NCBI RefSeq assembly: GCF_900637545.1
Contig: NZ_LR134376.1
Location: 2,809,001-2,873,000, forward strand
Reading direction: 5' to 3'
Source: Aeromonas encheleia
Lineage (GTDB): Bacteria; Pseudomonadota; Gammaproteobacteria; Enterobacterales; Aeromonadaceae
Length of the DNA stretch: 64,000 nucleotides
In this document: positions 1 to 8,041 of the stretch, piece by piece
Layout of the letters: every line of letters begins with the position of its first letter
Position numbering within the stretch: the first letter of the stretch is position 1
Notes under the pieces: model-generated
Seen by the model: the letters and a program-made list of their open reading frames with translations, nothing else
Database searches by the model: none
Told to the model about the DNA's origin: nothing
Translations under genes and position numbers: made by a program

Positions 1-1210
1 CCGCCGGCACGGTGCAGCCAAAGCCCATCAGCATGGGCACGAAGGCCTTGCCGGGCAGGCCGAGGCGACGCATCAGGGCATCCACCACGAAGGCGGCGCG
101 GGCCAGGTAGCCGGAGCTCTCCAGCACCGCCAGGAACAGGAACAGGCAGCCCACCACCGGGATGAAGGTGGCCACCGTCTGCAGGCCGGCGCCTATGCCG
201 TCCGCCAGCACGGCCCCCAGCCAGTCGGGGGCCGCGATCAGCCCCAGCAGGTGGTGCACCCCGTCCACGAACAGGGCGCCCCCCATGATGTCGAAGAAGT
301 CGATGAAGGCGCTGCCCACCTTGATGGCGAACATGAACATCAGGTACATCACCAGCAGGAAGAAGGGGATGCCGACCCAGCGGTTGAGCAGCACCCGATC
401 CAGCCACTCGCTCTGGGCGATGGTGAGCCTGCCCTTCTGCTGGCAGGCCTGCTGGCTCCAGTGATGGATGTGGCCGTAGCGCAGATCCGCCAGCTGCAGG
501 TCGATGTCCTGGGTATGATGGGCCCGCTTGACCAGGTTGCTGGCCGCGGCCTGCTGACCCGGCAGCAGGGTCTCCTGCATGATGTCATCTTCCTCCAGCA
601 GGCGCAGGGCGCGACCGCGCGAGGCGAGGTGATGGGGGGCGAGCAGGCTCTCCAGCTCGGCGATGTCATGCTCCAGCGGCTGGCCATAATCGAGCACCAG
701 GGCGGGTTGCGCCTGACCGATGAACTGGTGGATCTGCGCCTTGAAGGCCGCCACCTGCTGGCGGTTGTGGGCCGACAGCGACACCACGGGGCAGCCGAGC
801 GCCTGGCTGAGCAGCGTCTCGTCTATGGTGACCCGGCGCTTTTGCAGCAGATCCATCTTGTTGAGCACCACCACCATGGGCAGGCCCAGCTCGCGCAGCT
901 GCAGGGTGAGGTAGAGGGAGCGCTCCAGGTTGGCGGCATCGATGACGTTGAGCAGCAGATCCGGTTGCTGGCCCTGCACGAAGCGGCTGGCGATCTGCTC
1001 GTCCAGGCTCGCCTCCTGGTTGGCCAGCGCATAGATGCCGGGCAGGTCCATCAGCTGATAGTCATGACCGGCGGCGGAGAACTCGCCCATCTTCTTGTCG
1101 ACCGTGACCCCGCTCCAGTTACCCACCTGCTGGCGGGAGCCGGTCAGGGCGTTGAACAGGGAGGTCTTGCCGCTGTTGGGATTACCGACGGTTACCAGGG
1201 AGTAGCTCAT
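1..1210 (-). CDS. feoB: Ferrous iron transporter FeoB (5' part, runs off the window)
   Basis: Inner-membrane Fe(II) uptake protein. The N-terminal cytosolic G domain shows G1 GNPNSGKT near residue 9, G3 DLPGIY near 55 and G4 NKMD near 119. A spacer domain follows, and then the first membrane segments of the Gate region from about residue 285, before the gene leaves the window. The ATG at 1210 sits in an ATGA overlap with the small open frame upstream, so translation is probably coupled to feoA. About 403 of the usual ~750 residues are present. The family call is very secure. Whether feoC follows cannot be seen. Confidence 0.97.
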   Translation of the reverse strand, partial: MSYSLVTVGNPNSGKTSLFNALTGSRQQVGNWSGVTVDKKMGEFSAAGHDYQLMDLPGIYALANQEASLDEQIASRFVQGQQPDLLLNVIDAANLERSLYLTLQLRELGLPMVVVLNKMDLLQKRRVTIDETLLSQALGCPVVSLSAHNRQQVAAFKAQIHQFIGQAQPALVLDYGQPLEHDIAELESLLAPHHLASRGRALRLLEEDDIMQETLLPGQQAAASNLVKRAHHTQDIDLQLADLRYGHIHHWSQQACQQKGRLTIAQSEWLDRVLLNRWVGIPFFLLVMYLMFMFAIKVGSAFIDFFDIMGGALFVDGVHHLLGLIAAPDWLGAVLADGIGAGLQTVATFIPVVGCLFLFLAVLESSGYLARAAFVVDALMRRLGLPGKAFVPMLMGFGCTVPA

Positions 1211-1266
1211 ACCGGTTCGACCTCGATGAGTTGAATCAGGCTCTTCTTCTGTTGCAAGTGGCTCAT
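1207..1266 (-). CDS. 19-codon open frame made from a duplicated FeoA tail
   Basis: This small frame starts at the ATG that overlaps the feoA stop (ATGA) and ends with a TGA that overlaps the feoB ATG. Its last residues, KSLIQLIEVEPV, repeat the FeoA C-terminus KSLAQQIEVEPV. The DNA at 1206-1227 repeats 1261-1282 exactly over 22 bases. The simplest reading is a partial tandem duplication of the feoA-feoB junction that preserved both start/stop overlaps, leaving a bridge for translational coupling. Whether the peptide itself matters is unknown. Confidence 0.45.
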   Translation of the reverse strand: MSHLQQKKSLIQLIEVEPV

Positions 1267-1490
1267 ACCGGTTCGACCTCGATCTGCTGCGCAAGGCTCT
1301 TCTGCATGGAGAGACAGATGCCCTGGCACTGGATCTGGAGCGGGTCACCCAGCGGCGCCGCCCGCAGGTAGATGACTTCCGTCTGGGGCAGCAGGCCCAT
1401 CACCATCAGCTTGCGGCGCAAGGCGCGGCCAAGATGGTTCATGTTCTTGATGCGAGCACTCTGCCCCGGCGACAACTGCGTGAGTACCAT
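1263..1490 (-). CDS. feoA: Ferrous iron transport protein FeoA
   Basis: A 75-residue protein of the usual FeoA length, an SH3-like fold that assists FeoB-dependent Fe(II) uptake in the cytoplasm. The LSPGQSARI start, the LGRALRRKLMVMGLLPQTEV middle and the SLAQQIEVEPV end are typical of the family. It lies upstream of feoB in the same operon, separated only by the duplicated 56 bp bridge. An iron-responsive promoter probably lies in the 1491-1563 gap. The call is secure. Confidence 0.95.
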   Translation of the reverse strand: MVLTQLSPGQSARIKNMNHLGRALRRKLMVMGLLPQTEVIYLRAAPLGDPLQIQCQGICLSMQKSLAQQIEVEPV

Positions 1491-1504
1491 GACTGACCCC
1501 TGAA

Positions 1505-1530
1505 GTTAAATAACAATGATTCTCTTTTGA
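1505..1530 (-). promoter_or_regulatory. Possible Fur box upstream of feoA
   Basis: On the minus strand the sequence reads AGAATCATTGTTATTT. It resembles the AT-rich inverted repeat bound by Fur (consensus GATAATGATAATCATTATC) and lies about 20 bases upstream of feoA. feo operons are commonly repressed by Fur. The match is partial and was judged by eye. Confidence 0.4.
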
Positions 1531-1609
1531 TACGGCATTATAAGCTGGGTCTTCAACCACAATTTGCGTAAAATCAAACTTTGCTCAGCTAACCCAGACA
1601 AGAAATGCC

Positions 1610-1939
1610 ATGACTCCAGACAACAACAGCCGCCTGGTCTACAGCACGGACGGCGGCATGATCAAGGAACAAGCCTCGGTCCAGAGCGCCTCCCCCTTCC
1701 CCATCGACGGCACCGTGCGCATCAGACGCGAGACCAAGGGACGCAAGGGCGCCGGCGTCATCACCATCCATGGGGTGCCCGCCGACCAGCAAAAAACCAT
1801 CGCCACCCTGCTCAAGAAGAAGTGCGGCACCGGCGGCGGGCTGAAGGATGGCATCATCGAGATCCAGGGTGACAAGCGGGAGCTTATCAAGGCCGAGCTG
1901 GAGAAGGCCGGCTTCGGCGTCAAGCTGGTGGGTGGTTAA
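1610..1939 (+). CDS. yciH: SUI1-family translation factor YciH
   Basis: A 109-residue homologue of eIF1/SUI1. The C-terminal half has the typical TRETKGRKGAGVITIHGVP strand region followed by LLKKKCGTGGGLKDGIIEIQG and ends in GFGVKLVGG. YciH acts on the small ribosomal subunit and can affect initiation fidelity. It is divergent from feoA and monocistronic, and is followed by the leader of the next gene. ATG start at 1610; length is as usual for the family. Confidence 0.95.
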   Translation: MTPDNNSRLVYSTDGGMIKEQASVQSASPFPIDGTVRIRRETKGRKGAGVITIHGVPADQQKTIATLLKKKCGTGGGLKDGIIEIQGDKRELIKAELEKAGFGVKLVGG

Positions 1940-1984
1940 TTCCTCCTTGTTTCCCCTGCGCTTTTTCCCTAGAATGCCCGCTCC

Positions 1985-2135
1985 CATCGAGGGGGAGTAG
2001 TCTCGCCGCGGCGCCCCAAATGCCGCGCGCGATCCTGATCAACATACTTGGTGCCAACTCACCATGGTCAGGATGATCCGGGCAATGCCGGATTTGACAA
2101 GACCTTTGACGGGCCAGTGCCAATACCGGGGACGG
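1985..2135 (+). ncRNA. yybP-ykoY manganese riboswitch
   Basis: The leader contains the conserved yybP-ykoY blocks in order: GGGGGAGTAGTC near 1991, then GATCAACATACTTGGTGCC near 2037, then ATCCGGGCAATGCC and GACAAGACCTTTGACGG near 2075-2113. These match the pattern seen before E. coli alx and mntP. It sits 50-60 bases upstream of a UPF0016 exporter, a recognised partner of this Mn(II)-sensing RNA. The exact ends are approximate. Confidence 0.88.
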
Positions 2136-2187
2136 ATGGCGCAGGCTTGTCTCTGGTTTATAACAATTCCGTCCCCCGGTTATTTTT

Positions 2188-2745
2188 ATGGAAGCCTTGT
2201 TAACCTCAACCCTCAGCGTGGCCATCGCCGAAATCGGCGACAAGACCCAGCTGCTGGCGTTACTGCTCATCTGTCGTTTTCGCAAACCCTGGCCCATCAT
2301 CGCCGGCATGCTGGTGGCTACCCTGCTCAACCATGCGGGCGCGGCCTGGATAGGCGGGTTCATCAGCAACTGGCTCGATCCCAAGATCATGACCTACCTG
2401 GTAGCGGCAGCCTTCATCGCCATGGCGGTCTGGATCCTGGTGCCGGACAAGATGGACGACGAGGAGAGTTCCCTCGACAAGTACGGCCCCTTCATGGCCA
2501 CCTTCGTGCTGTTCTTCATCGCCGAGATCGGCGACAAGACCCAGATAGCTACAGTACTGCTGGCGGCCAAGTACGACTCCCTGACCCAGGTCATCGCCGG
2601 CACCACCCTCGGCATGATGCTGGCGAACGTGCCCGTGGTGCTGCTCGGCAAGCTCGGCGCCGACAAGCTGCCGCTCAAGGGGATCCGCATCGCCTGCGCC
2701 ATCCTCTTCGTGGGGCTGGGGATCAGCACCCTGCTGTTCGTCTGA
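2188..2745 (+). CDS. mneA: UPF0016/GDT1-family manganese exporter (MneA type)
   Basis: A 185-residue, six-helix inner-membrane protein made of two inverted repeats. Each repeat carries the family motif: AEIGDKTQ near residues 14-21 and again near 112-119. UPF0016 members transport Mn2+ or Ca2+; the Vibrio cholerae relative MneA exports manganese. The yybP-ykoY riboswitch directly upstream supports Mn-induced expression. The ATG follows the leader RNA. Family identity is secure; the symbol is by analogy. Confidence 0.9.
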   Translation: MEALLTSTLSVAIAEIGDKTQLLALLLICRFRKPWPIIAGMLVATLLNHAGAAWIGGFISNWLDPKIMTYLVAAAFIAMAVWILVPDKMDDEESSLDKYGPFMATFVLFFIAEIGDKTQIATVLLAAKYDSLTQVIAGTTLGMMLANVPVVLLGKLGADKLPLKGIRIACAILFVGLGISTLLFV

Positions 2746-2836
2746 CCGGCGTCGGCCCAAGGCGCCGGGATCGGCGTGAGCACTGACCCAGAACGCCTGC
2801 ACGCCGCCAAGACATGGCCAGCCCCCTGGCATCATC

Positions 2837-2866
2837 GAGCCCCCTCCTCAGGTCGGGGCTTTTTTG
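2837..2866 (+). terminator. Rho-independent terminator after the manganese exporter gene
   Basis: AGCCCC and GGGGCT pair across a loop of about 11 bases, followed by a run of Ts. The hairpin lies about 90 bases after the exporter stop codon. Confidence 0.8.
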
Positions 2867-2982
2867 TGCCCCCGTGACGGCAGGCCCTTGTCGCACCCGC
2901 CCAGGCGGGGCCTGCCCCGGGCCGCGGCGCCGTGCCATAATGCGTCAAACCCCGGTTTCGACCGGCTTTCAGGAGCCTTGCC

Positions 2983-3921
2983 ATGCACCCCACCTCAAGA
3001 CAGACGCTACTCGACTGGGTCAGACGCGGCCGCCTCGCCCCGGCCAACCTGCCGGCGGCCCTGGCCCTGCTGGAGCTGCCCCCCGCCAGCGCGCGCTGGC
3101 AGTGGCTGTTCGATCGCCTGCTGCTCTGGCTCGGCAGCCTCTGCCTCGGCGCCGGGCTGGTGTTCTTCGTCGCCTTCAACTGGCAGGAGCTGGGCCGCCT
3201 GTCCCGCCTCGCCCTGCTGGAGCTACCCCTGCTCGCCATGCTGGTGCTGCTGTGGCGCAAGCCGCTGGCGGACACCCCGCGCCAGGCCCTGCTGCTGGCC
3301 GTGGCGCTCAACATCGGCGCCCTGCTGGCCCTGGTGGGCCAGACCTACCAGACCGGCGCCGATCCCTGGCAGCTGTTTGCCACCTGGACCCTGCTGCTGA
3401 TGCCGCTGGCCGCCCTCGGCCGGAGCCCCCTGCTCTGGACCCTCTGCTGGCTGCTCGGCCAGCTGGCGCTGGTGCTCTACTGGCGGCTCGGCCTGTTCGA
3501 CTTCTTCTTCGCCTTCGATGAGGAGGCGCTCGGCTGGAGCCTCACCCTGTTCAACGCCGCCCTCTGGGGCGCACTCCTGCTGGTGCCCGCCCGCTTCAGG
3601 CTGATGCCCTCCTGGCTGCCGGGTCTGGCCGCCGGGCTCGGCGTCACCCTGCTGGCGCTGCTGTCCCTGTTCGAGGCCGCCTCCCCCTGGGTCTGGCCGC
3701 TCTGGCTCGGCTGGCTGGTCGCGGCCTATGCGCGCTGGCACGGCCGTTTCATCGCCGGGCTCGCCATGGGTTGCCTGAGCCTCATCGCCGTCATCCTGGC
3801 GGCCCTTGGCAAGTGGATGGAGCCCGATGTGAACGGCTTCCTGCTGCTGAGCCTGATCGCCATCGGCCTCTCTGTCATGGCCAGCCGCTGGCTGCAACAA
3901 CAACGGAGGTCCCATGTCTGA
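2983..3921 (+). CDS. DUF2157 membrane protein
   Basis: A 312-residue inner-membrane protein. A short cytosolic start (RQTLLDWVRRGRL) is followed by roughly eight to ten hydrophobic segments. The N-terminal pattern, with FVAFNWQELGRLSRLALLE near residues 62-80, is that of DUF2157. It heads a three-gene operon with DUF4401 and GDYXXLXY proteins, a set commonly found together. Biochemical function is unknown. The 3' end lies in a diverged tandem duplication. Confidence 0.85.
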   Translation: MHPTSRQTLLDWVRRGRLAPANLPAALALLELPPASARWQWLFDRLLLWLGSLCLGAGLVFFVAFNWQELGRLSRLALLELPLLAMLVLLWRKPLADTPRQALLLAVALNIGALLALVGQTYQTGADPWQLFATWTLLLMPLAALGRSPLLWTLCWLLGQLALVLYWRLGLFDFFFAFDEEALGWSLTLFNAALWGALLLVPARFRLMPSWLPGLAAGLGVTLLALLSLFEAASPWVWPLWLGWLVAAYARWHGRFIAGLAMGCLSLIAVILAALGKWMEPDVNGFLLLSLIAIGLSVMASRWLQQQRRSHV

Positions 3922-4024
3922 GCCGATCCTCTGGTCGCCCCTGCTGGCTATCCCATCGCCATCGGACTTTCATGGTCATGGCCAGCCGCTGGTTGCAACA
4001 ACAACGGAGGTCCCATGTCTGAGC
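3857..4024 (+). repeat. Tandem duplication of the DUF2157/DUF4401 junction
   Basis: A stretch of about 65 bp, covering the last ~20 codons of the DUF2157 gene, its Shine-Dalgarno sequence and the ATGTCTGAGC start of the next gene, occurs twice with a 101 bp offset. The last ~45 bp (near 3880-3924 and 3981-4025) are almost identical; the 5' part has drifted. The first copy opens a 37-codon frame (ATG at 3914, TGA at 4025-4027) that overlaps both flanking genes. Confidence 0.8.
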
Positions 4025-4027
4025 TGA
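3914..4027 (+). CDS. 37-codon frame opened by the duplicated start of the DUF4401 gene
   Basis: The first copy of the duplicated ribosome-binding site and ATGTCTGAGC lies at 3904-3923. Translation from ATG 3914 would give MSEPILWSPLLAIPSP and so on, stopping at 4025-4027, just after the true DUF4401 start at 4015. It has the same Shine-Dalgarno sequence as the real gene, so it may be translated, but the product has no recognisable fold and is probably a by-product of the duplication. Confidence 0.3.
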   Translation: MSEPILWSPLLAIPSPSDFHGHGQPLVATTTEVPCLS

Positions 4028-5022
4028 CTCCCTGGCAGCGGCTGCTGGCCGCCAGTCTGGTCGAGGGTGAGGCGCCCCTCGATGAGCAGCCCCACTGGTC
4101 GAGCCGCTTCCTGCTCGGCATAGTCGGCTGGCTGGCCGCGCTCTTCCTGCTGTTCTTCCTGTTTATGGCCTTCGAGGGTGTCATCCGGGAGGCCGACCAT
4201 GCCCTGGCGATGGGCGCCATCCTGATGGCCGCCGCCCTCGGGCTCAATCGCAAGGCCAGCCGCGGCGATCTCTGGGATCAGTTCGTGCTGGCGCTGGCGC
4301 TGGCCGCCGATGCCTGGCTGCTCTATGGCCTCATCGACCGGGTCGATCTGCACTCGGCCATCCTCTGGCTCGGCCTCTGCGCCCTCTCCTTAGGGATCGC
4401 CGCCCTGTTCGAGCACTGGTTGATCCGGCTGTTTCACAGCTTCGCCGCCGCCATCCTGCTCACGCTGGGGCTGGCCTGCCTCGGTCTGCAACTGCTGGCC
4501 CTGCCGCTGGTGATGGCGGTGCTCACCGCCTGCTGGCTGCTGGCCGAACGCCAACCCAGCCGTCACCAGCTCTATGAGTCCCTCACCCTGGGGCTGGCGC
4601 TCTCCCTGCTGGTGCTGGGCCGGCTGCATCATCCGCTGTGGGACGGGGGCGCCAGCATGCTCGACGAGCTGGGCCACTCCCGCCTGCCACTCTGGATCAA
4701 CCCCCTGCTCTGCGCCGCCCTGCTGCTCGGAGTCATGGTCCGGCTGAAGCTGCCGCTGCTGTATGGCCTGCCGCTGGTGCTGATCAGCGCCCTCATTCCC
4801 GGCATGGGGGCCGGTGCCCTGGTGCTGGTGCTCGGCTTCTACGCCGGCAGCCTGGGGCTGATGACGCTGGCGGGCCTGCTGCTGCTCGGCTTTGGCTCCC
4901 TCTATTACTACGATCTGGGGCTGACCCTGATGACCAAATCCTGGCTGCTGCTGGGCTCGGGCGCCCTGCTGCTCGGCGCCCGCCAGTTGTTGAAAATCCT
5001 CGGCAAGGAGATCCCATCATGA
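4015..5022 (+). CDS. DUF4401 membrane protein
   Basis: A 335-residue polytopic inner-membrane protein. A polar N-terminus of about 30 residues is followed by about ten hydrophobic helices rich in Leu and Gly. It matches the DUF4401 family usually encoded next to DUF2157. The start is set by the second copy of a duplicated ribosome-binding site (CAACGGAGGT, spacing about 5). The stop overlaps the next start (ATGA at 5019-5022). Function is unknown. Confidence 0.85.
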   Translation: MSELTPWQRLLAASLVEGEAPLDEQPHWSSRFLLGIVGWLAALFLLFFLFMAFEGVIREADHALAMGAILMAAALGLNRKASRGDLWDQFVLALALAADAWLLYGLIDRVDLHSAILWLGLCALSLGIAALFEHWLIRLFHSFAAAILLTLGLACLGLQLLALPLVMAVLTACWLLAERQPSRHQLYESLTLGLALSLLVLGRLHHPLWDGGASMLDELGHSRLPLWINPLLCAALLLGVMVRLKLPLLYGLPLVLISALIPGMGAGALVLVLGFYAGSLGLMTLAGLLLLGFGSLYYYDLGLTLMTKSWLLLGSGALLLGARQLLKILGKEIPS

Positions 5023-5519
5023 GACGACTCGCCCTCCTGCTGACCGGCCTCGCCATCCTGGCGGGCATCAACTTCACCGTCTGGCGCTACGAGCACGCCA
5101 TGCGCAGCGGCGAGGTGGTGCTGCTCCGGCTGGCGCCGGTCGATCCCCGCTCCCTGATGCAGGGGGACTACATGCGCCTCAACTACGAGCTCGCTCGCCA
5201 GCTGGGGAGCCTGACGCCAGACGCTGCCCCGGCGACCGACACCCTGGTAATCCGGCTCGATGAGCATCAGGTGGCGCACTGGGTGGCCGATGGCAACCCC
5301 GAGGCCCCCACCCGGGATCAGCGCCTGTTGCAGGTCCGCCGGCAGCACAACCAGTGGTGGATAGGGCCGGATGCCTTCTTCTTCGAGGAGGGCAGCGGCG
5401 CCCAGTACGAGGCGGCCCGCTACGGCGAGTTCCGGCTGCAGGCCGATGGCAAGACGCTGCTGGTGGGATTACGTGACGAGGCATTCAACCCCATAGGCCG
5501 CACCCGCTCGGCCTGGTAA
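5019..5519 (+). CDS. GDYXXLXY-domain protein
   Basis: A 166-residue protein with one N-terminal membrane segment (LALLLTGLAILAGINFTVW) and an exported domain. The family motif GDYMRLNY lies near residues 49-56, preceded by DPRSLMQ. It is the last gene of the DUF2157/DUF4401 operon and is coupled by a 4-base overlap. These three families co-occur in many proteobacteria; the shared role is not known. Confidence 0.87.
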   Translation: MRRLALLLTGLAILAGINFTVWRYEHAMRSGEVVLLRLAPVDPRSLMQGDYMRLNYELARQLGSLTPDAAPATDTLVIRLDEHQVAHWVADGNPEAPTRDQRLLQVRRQHNQWWIGPDAFFFEEGSGAQYEAARYGEFRLQADGKTLLVGLRDEAFNPIGRTRSAW

Positions 5520-5688
5520 GCGGCGGGTGGTTCTAACGAGGCGGGAGAAGGTGCCCCGCCTAGGCTCCCGGCCGGGATAAGCCGGCTAATGCCCCTAGCG
5601 TCAGAAGGCCGGCTGCCCCGGCTGCGGCTGGCGAAACCCCGCGACTCGGCGACACTTGAAGCGAACCACACGTAGCAGGAGGGCCGGG

Positions 5689-6489
5689 ATGAGAACATGG
5701 ATGTCAGTTGCCGCACGCGCCGCCACACTTTCTGCCGCCCTCTCGGTCGCCCTCTCTGTTGGCTTAGGTGGCGTGCTGGGCTGGACGGCCCAGGCCAGCC
5801 CCGCGCTCGGCAAGCTGCACTACCTCACCGAGGAGTACAAACCCTACAACTTCACAGGCCCATCCGGTGAGCCCACCGGCCTCGCCGTCGAGCTGCTGCA
5901 ACGGGTGTGGCAACAGACCGACACCCCGGCGCAGCCGATCGGCATCCTGCCCTGGGCGCGGGGCTACTACCTGCTGACCCAGAAACCCAACGTGGTGCTC
6001 TTCTCCACCGCCCGCACCGAGGCGCGGGATCCCCTGTTCAAATGGGCCTGCCCCATCGGCTATGCGGAGATAGTGCTGATGGGGCTGGCCAACCGCGATA
6101 TCCGGCTCGGGGCGCTGGCGGAGGCCCAGCAGTACCATATCGGCGCCGTGCGCACCGACGTCGGGGAGCAGCTGCTGCTCAACAGCGGCTTCGACGAGCA
6201 GAAGATCATGACAGCCAACCGCCTCCCCCAGGCGCTCAAGATGCTCACCTCGGGTCGGGTCGATCTCATCTCCAGCAACAAGACCACCTTGCTGGAGCTG
6301 ATCGCCGCCCAGCAGCTGGATCCCGCCGACTTCGAGGTGCGCTGGGTGTTGAGCTCGGAGCAGTTCTGCTTCGCCTTCAGCCATCCCATCGACGATGCGC
6401 TGGTCAGGGAGTTTCAGCGCGGCCTGGCCCAGGTGCTGGCCAGCAGCGACTTCCAGCAGTTGCAGGCCAAATACCTTCCGGTGCGCTAG
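5689..6489 (+). CDS. Periplasmic solute-binding protein, family 3 type
   Basis: A 266-residue protein. A signal peptide (long Ala/Leu/Val stretch ending TAQASPAL) is followed by the SBP_bac_3 fold: YLTEEYKPYNF near the mature N-terminus, GLAVELLQRVW, and ending FQQLQAKYLPVR. The ATG at 5689 is preferred over the upstream TTG at 5656 because AGGAGG lies 6 bases before it. No permease or ATPase gene is adjacent, so it may be a stand-alone binding protein of the type with YYLLTQKPNVVLFSTART-like central motifs. The substrate is unknown. Confidence 0.82.
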   Translation: MRTWMSVAARAATLSAALSVALSVGLGGVLGWTAQASPALGKLHYLTEEYKPYNFTGPSGEPTGLAVELLQRVWQQTDTPAQPIGILPWARGYYLLTQKPNVVLFSTARTEARDPLFKWACPIGYAEIVLMGLANRDIRLGALAEAQQYHIGAVRTDVGEQLLLNSGFDEQKIMTANRLPQALKMLTSGRVDLISSNKTTLLELIAAQQLDPADFEVRWVLSSEQFCFAFSHPIDDALVREFQRGLAQVLASSDFQQLQAKYLPVR

Positions 6490-6503
6490 CCCGAACTTGC
6501 AAC

Positions 6504-6532
6504 AAAAAGAGGCCCACGCGGGCCTCTTTTTT
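6504..6532 (+). terminator. Strong Rho-independent terminator
   Basis: AAAAAGAGGCCC pairs with GGGCCTCTTTTTT around a short ACGC loop, 15 bases after the solute-binding protein stop. The A-run on the other side makes it potentially bidirectional with the next, convergent gene. Confidence 0.93.
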
Positions 6533-6591
6533 ATCGGGGGATGGGAGAAAAGACCGTCAGGCGGCCGGGGCACCATCGAGAGGGGGAGGGA

Positions 6592-6879
6592 CTACTTGAC
6601 CCGCATCAGGCGATGGCTGATGCCGCCGAACTCGAGCTGGATCGCCTGGGAGCGCTGCATCTTGTTCACCCGTTGCAGCATGGCCCCGTCGTAGCCCTTG
6701 CGGACCATCCACTGCATGGGCTCCTCGAAGCTGCCTTCATTGACGATAAAGGTATCTGTGTAGGCGTCGTGCATGATGCTGACCACCCAGATGCGCTGCT
6801 GAAACTCCGAGAGTTCCGCAAAGAGATCGGCCACTTTCGCCGTCAGGGCGCGGTAACGGCTGATAACGCGGTTTGCCAT
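6592..6879 (-). CDS. Conserved hypothetical protein, 95 aa
   Basis: A soluble, mixed alpha/beta-looking 95-residue protein with no signal peptide or membrane segment. Notable stretches are ALTAKVADLFAELSEFQQRI and EEPMQWMVRKGYDGAMLQRV. Codon use is host-like. It is convergent with the solute-binding protein gene and shares the terminator region. I do not recognise a family. Confidence 0.7.
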   Translation of the reverse strand: MANRVISRYRALTAKVADLFAELSEFQQRIWVVSIMHDAYTDTFIVNEGSFEEPMQWMVRKGYDGAMLQRVNKMQRSQAIQLEFGGISHRLMRVK

Positions 6880-7003
6880 GGTAGAGGATGCCTGTGTGGG
6901 GGGAGAAGCATCCTAGCATCGCGGGCCCGGGGGCAACAATGCGCGAAATCAAACCAGCGGCGCCCGAGATCCCAACGGCCAGGCCCCAGGCGCAAGGCGA
7001 CCC

Positions 7004-8041
7004 TCACCCCAGCGTGCGGCGCTGGCGCTTGACCGCATACATGCGCGCATCGGCCTGACGCAGAGCATCGTCGATGCTGGTGTGGGCCGGATCTATGGCC
7101 ACCACCCCCACGCTGGCGCCGGGATAATGCAGCACCCGGGACGGGAGCGGCAGCTGGAGCACGCTCTGCTCGAACAGCCGGCGCTGGAAACGCTGCACCG
7201 CCACCTCTATCGACTCATCGCCCCGATGAGGCCCCATGCCGACGGCGACGAACTCGTCGCCCCCGACCCGCGCCAGCAGATCGCCGCCGCGCAGGGCCGC
7301 CGACAGTTGCCGCGCCAGGGTGACCAGCAGCAGATCCCCCGCCTCGTGGCCGTGGGTGTCGTTGATGACCTTGAAGCCATCGAGATCGATGAAGGCGATG
7401 AGCACGGGGTGGCCGGCCCGCTCCGACAGGGAGAACAGCCGATTGAGCTCGTGCATCAGCGCCCGCCGGTTCGGCAGGCCGGTCAGGGGGTCGCTGAGCG
7501 CCTGGCGCGACAGCTCCTGGTTGGCCCGCTGCAACTGCTGCAGCAACTGCTCCCGCTCCACATGCTCGGCGATCAGCCGGGCGAAGAAGGCGATGAGCTG
7601 CTCGGAGCCGGCCACCAAGGGTTTGTGCTCGGCGCTGGCGGCGCACAGGGTGCCGTAGAGTGAGCCCGAGGAGGTGCGCACCGGGCTGCTCAGATAGGTG
7701 TGGATGCCGAGCGCACTGGCCGCCTGGGAATCCCCCCAGCACTCGGCGACGTTGTCGGTATAGATGCGCCCCTCATCGATCGCCCGCCGGCACAGGGTAT
7801 CGCTCCAGTCCACCGTGATCCCCTCCGGGATCTGCAACCCGGCCACGTCGTTGGCATTGTTGGCATTGTTGGCATAGCGAATGCTCTGCTTGCCCTGCAC
7901 CAGATCGATCTCGGTGAGATAGGTCGACTCCAGCCCGGTCACCGCCTCCAGCATCTCCAGCAGCGGCCGGGTCAGGCTCTCCAGATCCCGCGCCTCTGTG
8001 ACCCGCTCCGACAGGGCCTGCAATATCTTGTCCACGCACAT
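7004..8041 (-). CDS. GAF-GGDEF diguanylate cyclase
   Basis: A 345-residue cytosolic enzyme making c-di-GMP from two GTP. A GAF domain (about residues 10-165, with LSSPVRTSSGSLYGTLCA) precedes a GGDEF domain (about 185-345). The catalytic GGDEF is intact (ARVGGDEFVAVG), and an RGGD exactly five residues upstream matches the inhibitory I-site RxxD. DPLTGLPNRRAL marks the domain start. A 9-base repeat near 7851-7876 encodes NANNAN in a GAF-domain loop. No partner EAL gene is adjacent. Confidence 0.93.
   Translation of the reverse strand: MCVDKILQALSERVTEARDLESLTRPLLEMLEAVTGLESTYLTEIDLVQGKQSIRYANNANNANDVAGLQIPEGITVDWSDTLCRRAIDEGRIYTDNVAECWGDSQAASALGIHTYLSSPVRTSSGSLYGTLCAASAEHKPLVAGSEQLIAFFARLIAEHVEREQLLQQLQRANQELSRQALSDPLTGLPNRRALMHELNRLFSLSERAGHPVLIAFIDLDGFKVINDTHGHEAGDLLLVTLARQLSAALRGGDLLARVGGDEFVAVGMGPHRGDESIEVAVQRFQRRLFEQSVLQLPLPSRVLHYPGASVGVVAIDPAHTSIDDALRQADARMYAVKRQRRTLG

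Noticed and set aside
251..1234. 327-codon open frame antisense to feoB
   Set aside because: It mirrors the high-GC feoB coding strand; feoB motifs are clear and this frame has none.
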